Below, piece after piece: positions 45,389-55,584 of a DNA stretch of 64,000 nt. Location: the NCBI RefSeq assembly GCF_013407855.1, contig NZ_JACBZH010000001.1, positions 6,262,001-6,326,000 on the forward strand, read 5' to 3'. The translations under genes were made by a program, and so were the position numbers. This DNA is from Actinopolymorpha rutila (GTDB lineage Bacteria; Actinomycetota; Actinomycetes; Propionibacteriales; Actinopolymorphaceae). How positions within the stretch are numbered: the first letter of the stretch is position 1; each line of letters starts with the position of its first letter. A model generated the notes under the pieces. That model was not told the DNA's origin. It saw only the letters and a program-made list of their open reading frames with translations, and made no database searches.

Positions 45389-47334
45389 TGGCCGGCCTGT
45401 CCCCGTACCCGGAGTACCACAAGGCCCCGGAGCCCCAGAAGCATCCGGACGACGACGCGCAGGCCCACGCGGCGCTGGAACGTGCCGTCGAGCACCTGCT
45501 GGACCTGCAGGACCCCGCCGGCTGGTGGAAGGGCGAGCTGGAGACCAACGTCACGATGGACGCCGAGGACCTGCTGATGCGGCAGTTCCTCGGCGTACGC
45601 ACCGACGAGCAGACCACGCAGTCGGCGGCCTGGATCCGAAGCCAGCAACGCGACGACGGCTCGTGGGCGAACTTCCGGTTCGGGCCGGGCGACGTGTCCA
45701 CGTCGGTGGAGGCCTACGTCGCGCTTCGGCTGGCCGGTGACGACCCCGACGACCAGCACCTCAAGCAGGCGCGTCAATTCATCCTTGACAACGGCGGAGT
45801 CGAGGCCGCCCGGGTGTTCACGAAGATCTGGCTGTCGTTGTTCGGCGAGTGGAGCTGGGACGACGTGCCGGCGCTGCCTCCGGAGATCGTGCTCGCCCCC
45901 CACTGGGTGCCGTTCAACGTGTACGACTGGGGCTGCTGGGCACGGCAGACCCTCGTGCCCCTCACCATCCTCGGCGCACTCCGGCCGAACCGCCCGCTCG
46001 GGGTGAGCATCGACGAGCTGCGCACCGGGACGCCCGAACCGCCACCGGACCGGGCGACCACCTGGCGGGGCGCGTTCGCCCGGCTGGACCGGGCCCTGCA
46101 CCGCTACGAACGCCACCCGGTCAGGTCCGTGCGCAGGCTGGCCTTGCGCCGGGCCGCGGAGTGGGTCGTCGCCCGGCAGGAGAAGGACGGCTGCTGGGGC
46201 GGCATCCAGCCGCCGTGGGTCTACTCCCTGATGGCGCTGCACGCGCTCGGCTACCCACTGGACCACCCGGTGCTGACCGCGGGCCTGGCCGGCTGGGAAC
46301 GCTTCACCATTCGCGAGGACACCCCGCACGGCACCGTACGCCGGATCGAGGCGTGCCAGTCGCCGGTCTGGGACACCGCACTCGCCCTGGTCGCGCTCGG
46401 CGACGCGGGCGTGGACCCCGAGGCCGGCCCGATGGTGCGGGCGCGCGACTGGCTGCTGGCGGAGGAGATCACCGTACGCGGCGACTGGTCCGTGCGGCGG
46501 CCGCGCACCCCCGCCGGCGGCTGGGCGTTCGAGTTCGACAACGACGGCTACCCCGACACCGACGACACCGCCGAGGTGGTGCTCGGCCTGCGCCGGACCG
46601 CCGAGACGCCGCGGCTGGAGGAGGCGGTACGCCGGGCCCGGGTCTGGCTGCGCGGCATGCAGTGCCGGGACGGCGGCTGGGGCGCGTTCGACGCCGACAA
46701 CACCCGCGAACTCGCCTACCAGTTGCCGTTCTGCGACTTCGGTGCGGTCATCGACCCGCCCAGTGCGGACGTCACCGCGCACGTGGTGGAGATGTTCGCC
46801 CACGAGGGGCACGCCGACGACCCGGAGGTGCAGCGCGCGGTGCGCTGGCTGCTGGACGCGCAGGAGGCGGACGGGTCGTGGTACGGCCGGTGGGGCGCGA
46901 ACCACGTCTACGGCACCGGCGCGGTCCTGCCCGCGCTGGTGGCCGCCGGACTCTCCCGGCACGACCGCGCGGTCGTCCGGGGCGCGAACTGGCTGACCGC
47001 GCACCAGAACGCCGACGGCGGCTGGGGCGAGGACCTGCGCTCCTACTCCGACCCGTCCTGGGTGGGCCGGGGTACGTCGACCGCATCCCAGACCGCGTGG
47101 GCACTGCTGGCGCTGGAGGCCGCCGGGCTGCGCGACTCCCCCGCCGTCCGCGCCGGTATCGCCTGGCTGGTGGCCACCCAGCGCCCCGACGGTGGCTGGG
47201 ACGAGCCGCAGTTCACCGGCACCGGGTTCCCCGGCGACTTCTACATCAACTACCACCTCTACCGGCTGGTGTTCCCGGTCACCGCGCTCGGCCGGCTGCT
47301 CGCCCCGGCAGGCGACCCACAGGACCGAGCGTGA
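45388..47334 (+). CDS. shc: Squalene-hopene cyclase
   Basis: 648 residues. DTDD at 390-393 is the protonating DXDD motif. QW repeats are many (for example [48 protein letters not shown]). Cyclises squalene to hopene/hopanol at the membrane surface. Normal length. Eleven nt after its stop lies the next gene. Confidence 0.96.
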   Translation: MAGLSPYPEYHKAPEPQKHPDDDAQAHAALERAVEHLLDLQDPAGWWKGELETNVTMDAEDLLMRQFLGVRTDEQTTQSAAWIRSQQRDDGSWANFRFGPGDVSTSVEAYVALRLAGDDPDDQHLKQARQFILDNGGVEAARVFTKIWLSLFGEWSWDDVPALPPEIVLAPHWVPFNVYDWGCWARQTLVPLTILGALRPNRPLGVSIDELRTGTPEPPPDRATTWRGAFARLDRALHRYERHPVRSVRRLALRRAAEWVVARQEKDGCWGGIQPPWVYSLMALHALGYPLDHPVLTAGLAGWERFTIREDTPHGTVRRIEACQSPVWDTALALVALGDAGVDPEAGPMVRARDWLLAEEITVRGDWSVRRPRTPAGGWAFEFDNDGYPDTDDTAEVVLGLRRTAETPRLEEAVRRARVWLRGMQCRDGGWGAFDADNTRELAYQLPFCDFGAVIDPPSADVTAHVVEMFAHEGHADDPEVQRAVRWLLDAQEADGSWYGRWGANHVYGTGAVLPALVAAGLSRHDRAVVRGANWLTAHQNADGGWGEDLRSYSDPSWVGRGTSTASQTAWALLALEAAGLRDSPAVRAGIAWLVATQRPDGGWDEPQFTGTGFPGDFYINYHLYRLVFPVTALGRLLAPAGDPQDRA

Positions 47335-47345
47335 GGGGAGCTGCG

Positions 47346-48866
47346 ATGCCGGCGGAGTACGTCCTGTGCGCACCGACCCGGTTGGAGGCGGCCGCCGTCC
47401 GGCGCGGCCTGGCCGGAGACGCCTCCGCCAGGGTGCTGCGTACGGGCATGGGCCGGCGGCACGCCGAGAGCGCGGCTCACCTGCTCGCACACACCGGCCC
47501 GCCGCCGTCAGGCGTCGCGGTGACCGGGGTGGCCGGCGCGCTCGACCCCGGCCTCGCACCGGGCGACGTGGTGGTGGCGACGGAGGTACGCGCGGGCGAG
47601 CGCACCGTCGCGTGCCCGAGCGCGCAACTGCTGGCCGCCCGGCTGGCCCGGCTCGGCCTGACCATACGCACCGGGCCCGTGGTGAGCCGGGAGCGGCTGG
47701 TCAGCGGAGCCGCCCGGACCGCGCTGCGCGACACCGGCGCCCTCGCCGTCGACCTGGAGTCCGGCTGGCTCGCCGCCGGCCTGCCCACCTCCACCGCGAC
47801 CGCGTGCGTGCGGGTGGTCGCCGACCCGGCGACCGGTCCGTTGTGGCGGCCGGTGACGCTCGCCCACCTACGGACCGCGGTACGCACGCTCGCCACCGTC
47901 GCGCCTGCCCTGGCCGACTGGGGTGCGGCGACCGGGGCGCGGACGGTCCTGCTTCCCAACCCGCGCTCGTTCTGCGCCGGTGTGGAACGCGCCATCGACA
48001 TCGTGGAGCGGGTCCTCGCCCAGCGCGGCGCTCCGGTCTACGTCCGCAAGCAGATCGTGCACAACTCCCACGTCGTCGCCCGGTTGGAGGGCCTCGGCGC
48101 GGTGTTCGTCGAGGAGCTGGACGAGGTGCCCGCGGGCGCCACCGTCGTCTTCTCCGCCCACGGTGTGTCTCCCGGCGTACGGAAGGAGGCCGCCGCCCGC
48201 GGCCTCGGCGTCGTGGACGCGACCTGTCCCCTGGTGGCGAAGGTGCACAGCGAGGCACGCCGGTTCGCCGACCGCGGCGACACCGTGCTGTTCATCGGAC
48301 ACGACGGGCACGAGGAGACCCAGGGCACCGTCGGCGAACGCCCGGGCAGCACGGTACTGGTGGAGGACCTCGCCGGCGCCGCCCGCGTGCGGGTACCCGA
48401 CCCGGACCAGGTGTCCTACCTCGTACAGACCACGCTCGGAGTGGACGAGGTCGCCGAGATCGTCGACGTCCTGCACGAACGCTTCCCCGCGCTGCAGGGG
48501 CCCGCGTCGGACGACATCTGCTACGCCACCACCAACCGTCAGCACGCCCTGCGGTCGGTCGCCCGGCAGGCCGATCTCGTCCTGGTGGTCGGCTCCCGGA
48601 ACTCCTCCAACGCCAACCGGCTGGTCGAGCTCGCCCGCCGCCTGGGCACCCCGGCACACCTGATCGACGACCCGGGCGGCATCGACCTCGCCTGGCTCAC
48701 CGACGCGGCGACGGTCGCGGTCACCGCGGGCGCATCGACGCCCGCGTCCCTGGTGGACGCGACCGTCGACGCGCTGCGCGGCCTCGGCCCGGTGGACGTG
48801 CGCGAGCACGTGGTCACCACCGAGGACATCGAGTTCACCCTGCCGAAGGAGGTGCGCAACCCATGA
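47346..48866 (+). CDS. Fusion of HpnG-like nucleosidase and IspH (HMBPP reductase)
   Basis: 506 residues, one uninterrupted frame. Residues 1-~195 resemble HpnG/MTA-SAH nucleosidases: [31 protein letters not shown], catalytic-type DLESGWLA; expected to release adenine from adenosylhopane. Residues ~200-506 are a complete IspH with Fe-S cysteines Cys210 (SFCAG), Cys294 (ATCPL), Cys392 (DICYATTN), plus SAHGVSP and GHEETQGT. No ATG or GTG near the junction permits a separate IspH start. The ATG at 47346 follows GAGGGGAG. The stop overlaps hpnH (ATGA). IspH reduces HMBPP to IPP and DMAPP. Confidence 0.93.
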   Translation: MPAEYVLCAPTRLEAAAVRRGLAGDASARVLRTGMGRRHAESAAHLLAHTGPPPSGVAVTGVAGALDPGLAPGDVVVATEVRAGERTVACPSAQLLAARLARLGLTIRTGPVVSRERLVSGAARTALRDTGALAVDLESGWLAAGLPTSTATACVRVVADPATGPLWRPVTLAHLRTAVRTLATVAPALADWGAATGARTVLLPNPRSFCAGVERAIDIVERVLAQRGAPVYVRKQIVHNSHVVARLEGLGAVFVEELDEVPAGATVVFSAHGVSPGVRKEAAARGLGVVDATCPLVAKVHSEARRFADRGDTVLFIGHDGHEETQGTVGERPGSTVLVEDLAGAARVRVPDPDQVSYLVQTTLGVDEVAEIVDVLHERFPALQGPASDDICYATTNRQHALRSVARQADLVLVVGSRNSSNANRLVELARRLGTPAHLIDDPGGIDLAWLTDAATVAVTAGASTPASLVDATVDALRGLGPVDVREHVVTTEDIEFTLPKEVRNP

Positions 48867-49873
48867 CCATGCCGATGCGGCAGAGCCTGCGAATCGGGCG
48901 GTACCTGCTGGCCCAGCGCCTGCGTGGCCGGGAGAAGTTTCCCCTGCTGGTCGAACTCGAGCCGCTGTTCGCCTGCAACCTGCAGTGCGCGGGCTGCGGC
49001 AAGATCCAGCACCCGGCCGACGAACTCCGTCGCCGGATGCCGGTCGAGCAGGCGGTGGCCGCGATGGAGGAGTGCGGCGCACCGATGGTGTCCATCGCCG
49101 GCGGCGAACCACTCATGCACCCGGAGATCGACCGGATGGTCGACGAACTCGTGCGGCGGAAGATCTACGTCTTCCTGTGCACCAACGCGTTGCTGGTACG
49201 CAAGTGGTGGGACCGCTTCGACTTCCGGCCGTCGCGCTACTTCGCGTTCGCCGTGCACATCGACGGCCTGCGCGAACGCCACGACGCGTCGGTGGACCAC
49301 GATGGCGGTTTCGACGAGGCGGTGGCGGCGGTCAGGTTCCTGCAGGCACAGGGATTTCGGGTCACCACGAACACCACGTTCTTCACCAGCGACAGCCCGC
49401 AGAACGTCATCGACGTGTTGGACTTCCTCAACGACGACCTGCACGTCGACCAGATGATGGTGTCGCCGGCGTACGCGTACGAGAAGGCACCCGACCAGGA
49501 CCACTTCCTCGGCGTCACCCAGACCAGGGAGCTGTTCCGCAAGGCGTTCGCGAACGGCAACCGTGCGCGCTGGCGGCTCAACCACTCACCGCTGTTCCTG
49601 GACTTCCTCGAGGGCAAGGTGGACTTTCCCTGTACTGCTTGGGGAATCCCGTCGTACTCGCTGTTCGGCTGGCAGCGGCCATGTTACCTGATGAGCGACG
49701 GGTACGCCGCGACCTACCAGGAACTGGTCGAGGAGACCGACTGGGACAGCTACGGCCGGGGCCGGGACCCGCGGTGTGCCAACTGCATGGCCCACTGTGG
49801 GTACGAACCGACGGCGGTGCTGGCCACGATGGGGTCGCTGCGCCAGTCGCTGCGGGCGATCGCCGGCGACTGA
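48863..49873 (+). CDS. hpnH: Adenosyl-hopene transferase HpnH (radical SAM)
   Basis: 336 residues. CX3CX2C cluster motif CNLQCAGC at Cys38, Cys42, Cys45, [10 protein letters not shown] for SAM, SPYM-like C-terminus with [13 protein letters not shown]. Attaches a 5'-deoxyadenosyl group to diploptene. It acts before HpnG. ATG overlaps the fusion gene stop. Last gene of the operon; ispG and dxs, found next to hpnH in Streptomyces, are not here. Confidence 0.94.
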   Translation: MTMPMRQSLRIGRYLLAQRLRGREKFPLLVELEPLFACNLQCAGCGKIQHPADELRRRMPVEQAVAAMEECGAPMVSIAGGEPLMHPEIDRMVDELVRRKIYVFLCTNALLVRKWWDRFDFRPSRYFAFAVHIDGLRERHDASVDHDGGFDEAVAAVRFLQAQGFRVTTNTTFFTSDSPQNVIDVLDFLNDDLHVDQMMVSPAYAYEKAPDQDHFLGVTQTRELFRKAFANGNRARWRLNHSPLFLDFLEGKVDFPCTAWGIPSYSLFGWQRPCYLMSDGYAATYQELVEETDWDSYGRGRDPRCANCMAHCGYEPTAVLATMGSLRQSLRAIAGD

Positions 49874-49900
49874 CAAGCGCCCGTTGACAGGCGCGGTGGC

Positions 49901-50662
49901 TCAGCCGTCGCCGCCCCAGCGCTCGGCCAACCGGTGGTAGGTCGTCGGCGCCAGCGAGCGTACGGCCACCGGGACCCGGAGCCAGGCGGGTACGACGACC
50001 TCGGCCTGGTCGCGTTCGACGGCCCGCACCAGCGCGGCCGCCACCCGCTCCGGCGGGATCGGCCGCGGGAAGCGCCGGGCGTAGGGCGCGCCACGCCGGA
50101 CGAAGAAGTCGGTGTCCACCACGCCCGGGACCACTGTGCTCACCCCGACTCCCGCACCGGCGACCTCGGCCCGCAGGCTGACCGCGAACACGTGCAAGCC
50201 CGCCTTGACAGCGGCGTACGCGGACTCACCGGCGACCCCCAGCACCGCGGCGATGGAGGAGACGAAGACGAGGTGGCCGGAGCCGCGGGCGGTCATCGCC
50301 GGTAGCACGGCCCGGGTGAGCAGCATCGGCGTACGGAGGTTGACCGTCAGCAGCCGGTCCAGGTCGGCGCCGTCCACGTCCACCGCCGGGCCGACGGCAC
50401 CGACGCCGGCGTTGTTGACCAGCAGGTCGGGCGCCTGGTCCCGGTCTGCCAGCCGGGCCGCCAGGCCCGCGACGTCAGCGGCGTCAGCGAGGTCGGCGAC
50501 CAGCGTCTCCCCGCCGGTGGACCGGGCCACCGCTGCGAGCCGGTCGGTGTCCCGGCCGACGAGCAGCAACCGGCAGTCGGCGGCGGCCAGCCGCTCGGCC
50601 ACCGCACGCCCGATCCCGCCGGATGCGCCGGTCACCACCGCGAACCGCTGGGCGACCCGCAC
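49901..50662 (-). CDS. Short-chain dehydrogenase/reductase
   Basis: 253 residues, classical SDR: TGASGGIG at 11-18, NNAG, SSIAAVLGVAGESAYAAVK with catalytic Ser, Tyr and Lys, PGVVDTDFF. GTG start directly abuts the stop of the LLM oxidoreductase gene, so the two are co-transcribed. C-terminal ~30 residues (VVPAWLRVPVAVRSLAPTTYHRL) form a membrane-associating helix common in lipid-modifying SDRs. Substrate unknown. Confidence 0.9.
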   Translation of the reverse strand: MRVAQRFAVVTGASGGIGRAVAERLAAADCRLLLVGRDTDRLAAVARSTGGETLVADLADAADVAGLAARLADRDQAPDLLVNNAGVGAVGPAVDVDGADLDRLLTVNLRTPMLLTRAVLPAMTARGSGHLVFVSSIAAVLGVAGESAYAAVKAGLHVFAVSLRAEVAGAGVGVSTVVPGVVDTDFFVRRGAPYARRFPRPIPPERVAAALVRAVERDQAEVVVPAWLRVPVAVRSLAPTTYHRLAERWGGDG

Positions 50663-51586
50663 TCACACCTCCCGCAGCAGCGGAGCGAGACGAGCGAACT
50701 GCTCGGTCGCCGTGCGCAGGTCGGGCGCCACCGGTTGAACCAGGACGTGATCGGCGCCCGCGGCGAGGTGTTCGCGGACCCGGCGCGCGACGGCGGCCTC
50801 GTCACCCCATGCCAGCACCGCGTCCACGAACCGGTCGCCGCCGATCTCGTCGGCGTCGAACCCGAGGCGCACGAAGTTGGTCGCGTAGTGGCCCTGTTTG
50901 GCGGTGAGGACCGGCCCGACGTACTCCGTCACCAGCCTGCGCACATCGGAGCGGTTCGAGGCGAGCACCACCATCTGGTGCGGGACGACGAGCTTGTCCG
51001 GGCCGACGGCCTTGCGGGCACGGGCGGTCTGCTCGACCGGCATCAGGAAGGGGTGCACGCCGTCCGCGCGCTCGCGAGCCAGGTCGTGCATCCGCGGACC
51101 GAGCGCTCCCAGCACCCGGGCGAACGGCGTCGACGGATGCGGCGGCGCGGCGGCGGCCGCGTCCATGTCGTCGAGATAGCCACGCATCCGCCGCAGGGGC
51201 CGGTCGTCGTACGTCTGCCCACCCGCGCGCTCCACGACGGCTCGCGCGCTCACGCCCAGGCCGAGCACGAACCGGCCTGGGTATGCCTGGGCAAGGGTCG
51301 CCGCGCCGCCCTGCATGGCCGCAGGATGGCGAGCCCAGATGTTCGCCACGCCGGCGCCGACGACGAGGCGCCGGGTCGCGGCGAGCAGGAGACCGAGGTG
51401 GGCGAAGATCTCCTTGCCACCGATGCGGTCGCCGGTCCACAGCGAGCCGTACCCCAGGTCCTCCGCGGCGACCACGGCATCGCGTTCGGCTTCGGGAGTG
51501 GTGATGTCGAGCATGGCCGGCGGCAGCCACACGCCGACCCGGCCCAGCGCGGCTCGCGCGGTGGCGACCGACCCGGTCGACGTCAT
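50663..51586 (-). CDS. LLM class oxidoreductase (F420-dependent type)
   Basis: 307 residues, luciferase-like monooxygenase barrel: GYGSLWTGDRIGG, LVVGAGVANIWARHPAAMQ, GRFVLGLGVS and the F420-family C-terminus HLAAGADHVLVQPV. This matches actinobacterial F420-dependent oxidoreductases. Substrate unknown. Follows the DUF6458 gene after ~30 bp, and runs into an SDR gene. Confidence 0.88.
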   Translation of the reverse strand: MTSTGSVATARAALGRVGVWLPPAMLDITTPEAERDAVVAAEDLGYGSLWTGDRIGGKEIFAHLGLLLAATRRLVVGAGVANIWARHPAAMQGGAATLAQAYPGRFVLGLGVSARAVVERAGGQTYDDRPLRRMRGYLDDMDAAAAAPPHPSTPFARVLGALGPRMHDLARERADGVHPFLMPVEQTARARKAVGPDKLVVPHQMVVLASNRSDVRRLVTEYVGPVLTAKQGHYATNFVRLGFDADEIGGDRFVDAVLAWGDEAAVARRVREHLAAGADHVLVQPVAPDLRTATEQFARLAPLLREV

Positions 51587-51617
51587 GGCACGCGATCGGA
51601 GTTCGCCTCGCCCCGCA

Positions 51618-51884
51618 TCACACCTCGGGCGGGACGTCGGTCTCGCGGTAGACGCGCCGCTCGGCGGTGGTCTGCCGGCCGTTCTCGATGACCTGCCGCT
51701 CGCTGATCGAGGCCGCCCGGCGCCGCTTGTTCCACAGCGTCAGCGTGATGGCCAGGATGCTCGCGCCGGTCAGCATGAACACCCAGCCCACGACGTCCAG
51801 GCTCAGCCAGTCCGGCTGAGCCTTCACGGCGAAGGCAAGGATCGCCCCGAATGCGATGAGAAAAATGCCCGCGCCGATACTCAT
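51618..51884 (-). CDS. DUF6458 family small membrane protein
   Basis: 88 residues. Two helices (~3-20 and ~30-50: GAGIFLIAFGAILAFAV, DVVGWVFMLTGASILAITLTLW) and a basic tail with RQVIENGRQTTAERR. The family is small, actinobacterial and of unknown function. ATG start. Confidence 0.85.
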   Translation of the reverse strand: MSIGAGIFLIAFGAILAFAVKAQPDWLSLDVVGWVFMLTGASILAITLTLWNKRRRAASISERQVIENGRQTTAERRVYRETDVPPEV

Positions 51885-52013
51885 GTCGGAACCTCCGTCG
51901 AACGTCGCGTACCCCCATATTCAACTACTTTCCGGCGGCCGACTCCGGCACCCGCACATCGTGGGCGCGTGCGGGGTACCGGAGTCGGCCAGCGGCGGTG
52001 GCCACAACGGCCG

Positions 52014-52916
52014 CTACGGCAGCCGGCCGCCGGTGACACCGAGGATCTGCCCACTGACGAAGCTCGACTCCTGGGAGGCCAGGAACACGAACGCGGGCGC
52101 GAGCTCGGCCGGTTGGCCGGGCCGGCCCAGCGGCGCGTCCGCACCGAACGACGCTGCCTTCTCCGCGGGCATCGACGCCGGGATGATCGGCGTCCACACC
52201 GGACCGGGCGCCACGGAGTTGACCCGGATGCCGCGCTCGGCGAGCTCCTCCGCGAGGCCCTTGGTGAACGTCACGATGGCGCCCTTGGTGGTGGCGTACG
52301 GCAGCAGCGCCGGCGTCGGCTGGTAGGCCTGGATCGAGGAGGTGTTGATGATGGTGCCGCCCTCGGGCATCGACGGCAGCACGGCCTGGGTGAGCCAGAA
52401 CATCGCCAGGATGTTGGTGCGGAACGTGTGCTCCAGCAGGTCCGACGGGATCTTGTCGAAGCTGTCGAAACTCATCTGGTACGCCGCGTTGTTGACCAGG
52501 ATGTCGACCTGGCCGAACTCCTTCACCACCTGGTCGGCCAGCCGGCGGCAGTCGCCCTCCTCGCTCAGGTCGGTCGCGAAGCGCAGCACCTTGCGGCCGG
52601 CCTCCTCCACGACCCGCGCGGTCTCGGCCGCGTCGGACTCCTCGGCCTCGAGGTAGGCGACCGCCACGTCGGCACCCTCGCGGGCGAAGGCCAGGGCGAC
52701 GGCCCGGCCGATACCGGAGTCACCACCGGTGATCAGCGCCTTCTTGCCCTCCAGTCGGCCCAGCCCGCGGTAGGTGTCGTAGCCGTAGTCGGGCTTGGGG
52801 TCCATCTCCGAGTCCAGGCCGGGGTGTTCCTGGGTCTGCCCGGGAAAGTCCGGGCGGGGGTGCTGGTGTTGCGGGTCCTGCTGGGTCGCCTGGTCCGGTT
52901 GGTCGCGCTGTGTCAT
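52014..52916 (-). CDS. SDR family oxidoreductase with disordered N-terminus
   Basis: 300 residues. The N-terminal ~45 are Gln/Asp/Pro-rich (MTQRDQPDQATQQDPQ...), followed by TGGDSGIGRAVA at 63-74, NNAAYQMSF, TSSIQAYQPTPALLPYATTKGAI, and PGPVWTPIIPASMP. Similar to stress-related SDRs (YghA/YdaD type, general stress glucose-dehydrogenase-like). ATG 52916 has GGGAGATCC upstream. It heads a four-gene minus-strand run, though a 130-bp gap separates it from DUF6458. Confidence 0.9.
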   Translation of the reverse strand: MTQRDQPDQATQQDPQHQHPRPDFPGQTQEHPGLDSEMDPKPDYGYDTYRGLGRLEGKKALITGGDSGIGRAVALAFAREGADVAVAYLEAEESDAAETARVVEEAGRKVLRFATDLSEEGDCRRLADQVVKEFGQVDILVNNAAYQMSFDSFDKIPSDLLEHTFRTNILAMFWLTQAVLPSMPEGGTIINTSSIQAYQPTPALLPYATTKGAIVTFTKGLAEELAERGIRVNSVAPGPVWTPIIPASMPAEKAASFGADAPLGRPGQPAELAPAFVFLASQESSFVSGQILGVTGGRLP

Positions 52917-53159
52917 GGATCTCCCAGCTCGTGCACTTGTGATGGCCCGCCGGTCGCCGCCGCGGAACGCTCGTGCCGGGGACTTACCCCGTAAGTCCCT
53001 CCGATCACGTACGGGAGCGACCCACCCGTCGCTCCGTTTCGCACCGGCGACCACCGGTCCTCCTTCTCGGACAATCCGCCCAGGTCAGGCGCGGTTTGCC
53101 TGCCGCCGGTCCGGGACGCAGGCTGGCAGTGAGGGGTGCCTGCCGCGTACCGGAACCGC

Positions 53160-53177
53160 GAGGAGAGTGAGGAGAGT
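53160..53177 (+). repeat. Tandem duplication of the ribosome binding site before the Dps-like gene
   Basis: GAGGAGAGT is perfectly duplicated at 53160-53168 and 53169-53177; the GTG start follows at 53181. The second copy is too close (3 nt) for ideal spacing, the first is ~12 nt away. Confidence 0.6.
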
Positions 53178-53180
53178 TCC

Positions 53181-53654
53181 GTGACACAAGGACACGCCAA
53201 GATCACCAGTGAGGTCTCGGGCAAGGACGTCGCCAAGGTCCTGCAGCCGGTCCTGGTCGACCTCGTGGGCCTGGCCCTGAACGGCAAGCAGCTGCACTGG
53301 CACGTGCGGGGCCGCTACTTCCTGCCCGTCCACGAACGACTGGACGCCGTGATCGACGACGCCCGCGAGTTTGCCGACACCGTCGCCGAACGCCTGGTCG
53401 CGCTCGACGTGCTCGCAGACGGGCGGCCCGCGACAGTGGCGACGACCACCAACCTGCCGGAGGTGGCGCCGGGCTTCACCAGCGACGACAAGGTCGTCGG
53501 CGCCGTCGTCGACCAGCTCGACGCCACGATCGCGCGGGCACGCGCGGCGATGGAGGCGCTGGAGACGACGGACACGGTGAGCCAGGACATCGTGATCGAG
53601 GCCCTGCGGGCGCTGGAGAAGCACCGCTGGATGTTCGCCGCCCAGCTCGGCTGA
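53181..53654 (+). CDS. Dps/ferritin-like stress protein
   Basis: 157 residues, GTG start. Four-helix Dps-type: VLVDLVGLALNGKQLHWHVRGRYFLPVHERLDAVIDDARE carries the ferroxidase His and Asp/Glu set of HWHV and D(x)DDAREFADTVAERL, with EKHRWMFAAQL at the end. Dps proteins oxidise iron, bind DNA and protect against peroxide. Monocistronic; stress induction likely but no regulatory site recognised. Confidence 0.9.
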   Translation: MTQGHAKITSEVSGKDVAKVLQPVLVDLVGLALNGKQLHWHVRGRYFLPVHERLDAVIDDAREFADTVAERLVALDVLADGRPATVATTTNLPEVAPGFTSDDKVVGAVVDQLDATIARARAAMEALETTDTVSQDIVIEALRALEKHRWMFAAQLG

Positions 53655-53679
53655 GCCGCCCGAAGCCCGAGCTGCGCGG

Positions 53680-55584
53680 CTACTTCGCCTCCGACCAGCG
53701 GGCGACCACGCTGACGTCGGCGACGAAGCGGACCGAGCTGCCGGACGCCCAGAACGCCGCCGTCGACTCCAGCGCGCTCGTCAGCAGTGCGGCGGCCGCG
53801 TCGGTGTGCTCGGCGGGTACGTGCAACAGCAACTCGTCGTGCAGGCACAGCACGATCCGGCCGCCGAACGGGCGCAGGCCGGTGCGCACCGCCGCCGCCC
53901 ACGCCTTGAAGAACTCTGCCGCCGCACCCTGGACGACGGCGTTCCGGGCAAACCTGCCGTGGCCATGACGCCGGGCCCGGTCCGATGGCCGCGAGCCCGG
54001 TGGTGCGTCGGCCGCGAGAGGGTCCACGAGGTCGTCGCTGCCTTCGCCGCTGTCGCCCTCGCCGGGGCGGAGCCGGATCAGCCGGCCGCCGTGCGTACGG
54101 ATGTCCCGGCCGACCAGGCCGGCCTCCTCGGCCGCACGGAGGTAGCCGATCGCCCGTGGGTAGGCGCGCTCCATCCGCCGCAGGGCCGCACCGGCCGTGC
54201 CGGAGGTCTGGCCGTACATCGCGGCCAGGACGGCGACCTTCGCGGTCGGCCGGTCACAGTGCAGCTGCGCGGCGACCGGGGCGTACAGGTCGTCGGCGCG
54301 CGCGGCCCGGGCCAGCGCGGCGTCGCCGGACACCACCGCCAGCACCCGGGGTTCGATCTGGCCCAGGTCGGCGCGGACCAGCACGTGGCCTGGCTCGGCG
54401 GCGACCGCCACCCGCAGCCCGGCGGGGAGGTTGTGCAGCCCGGCGCCCGCGGTCATCCGGCCGGCCGCGCCGTCGGAGGCCGCCCAGGTCCCGCGCAACC
54501 GGCCGTCGGCACCGACGTGCCGGTCGAGCCAGCCGTAGCCGTAGGTCGTGGCGATGCGTTCGGCCTTGCGCCAGTCGAGGAACGCGGCCACGCCCGGATG
54601 GGAGTCGCGGAAGGGCTCCAGCCGCCAGGACCGGGTGTCGGGAACGTGCAGCCCGATCCGGCCAAGCAACTCGCGTACCTGCACGGGGTTGCGCAGGTCG
54701 ACGCGCCCTCCGCCCTCGGCCGAGCCGGAGCGGAAGAGGTCGACCACCGCGGCGTCCCGGTCTGCCCGGGCGGCCGTCTCGGCGGCGGGAGTGGCCAGGC
54801 GGGGTCCGACGAAGCCCGAGATGTACTGCTCGGCCGCCCGGCGGTCGAGCGGAAGCCCGTCGTGCTCCAGCTCCACGGCCAGCAGGGCGGCGGCGGACTC
54901 GGCATACGCGGTGAGGACGGCCAGCGGGAGCACCCGGGGAGTGGCCCGCGGGTCGGGTAGTGCCCGCAGGCCGGCGTCCTGGGCGGCGCGGACCCGCAGG
55001 GCGAGCGCGGCCCACCTGGCCGCGCGGTCGAGCACGTCGTCCGCGCGACCTCTCACGTGGTCGGCGAGCCAGTCCTGGCCGGCCAGGTCGGCCCGCAGCT
55101 GGCCGTCGTGGGTGAAGAGGTCGGCGGACCCGGCATCGGAGCCGACGTCGGTGCCGGCCCCGGAGCCGGCACCGGTGTAGGCGGCGGGCTCGGACCAGTC
55201 GAGCAGGGTCACCTCCCGCCGGGGCGGGGATGGCTCGGGCAGGCCGGTGGCGGCGGCCCACACCGCGGCCGGGTCGTCGCGCCGGCCGCCGAACAGCACC
55301 CGGTGGGTGGCGGCGAGGTCCCAGCAGGCGCGGACCCGGACGTCCGCTGCGAGCAGCTCGCCGGCTGTGGTGCGGGCGTCCCACCAGACCCACCTCGGCC
55401 GCAGCTCCCGGTCGAGCTCGGCGACCAGCCCGGCAGGATCGGCGCACGGGACGGCCCGGCGGTGGCCGTCGACGGCGAGGCCGACGCCCTGGCCGCGGAC
55501 CACGACCAGCGCGACGCAGCGACCGGGCGTGGCTTCCACCAGCCGAGCGAGCTCGGCCGTCGACCACGGCTCCATGCTGATCAT
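53680..55584 (-). CDS. PolA-family DNA polymerase (exonuclease/polymerase fusion, short)
   Basis: 634 residues. C-terminal half (~310-634) is a family A polymerase: motif A RADLGQIEPR, motif B KVAVLAAMYGQTSG, motif C LHDELLLHVP, so catalytic Asp and His-Asp-Glu are present. The N-terminal ~300 residues align in length with the bifunctional 3'-5' exonuclease/polymerase seen in Streptomyces, but I do not see a clear DEDD set, so the nuclease may be inactive. A Gly/Ala/Ser stutter lies at ~134-150. Start at 55584 or 55575. Extra to polA, probably repair. Confidence 0.85.
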   Translation of the reverse strand: MISMEPWSTAELARLVEATPGRCVALVVVRGQGVGLAVDGHRRAVPCADPAGLVAELDRELRPRWVWWDARTTAGELLAADVRVRACWDLAATHRVLFGGRRDDPAAVWAAATGLPEPSPPRREVTLLDWSEPAAYTGAGSGAGTDVGSDAGSADLFTHDGQLRADLAGQDWLADHVRGRADDVLDRAARWAALALRVRAAQDAGLRALPDPRATPRVLPLAVLTAYAESAAALLAVELEHDGLPLDRRAAEQYISGFVGPRLATPAAETAARADRDAAVVDLFRSGSAEGGGRVDLRNPVQVRELLGRIGLHVPDTRSWRLEPFRDSHPGVAAFLDWRKAERIATTYGYGWLDRHVGADGRLRGTWAASDGAAGRMTAGAGLHNLPAGLRVAVAAEPGHVLVRADLGQIEPRVLAVVSGDAALARAARADDLYAPVAAQLHCDRPTAKVAVLAAMYGQTSGTAGAALRRMERAYPRAIGYLRAAEEAGLVGRDIRTHGGRLIRLRPGEGDSGEGSDDLVDPLAADAPPGSRPSDRARRHGHGRFARNAVVQGAAAEFFKAWAAAVRTGLRPFGGRIVLCLHDELLLHVPAEHTDAAAALLTSALESTAAFWASGSSVRFVADVSVVARWSEAK

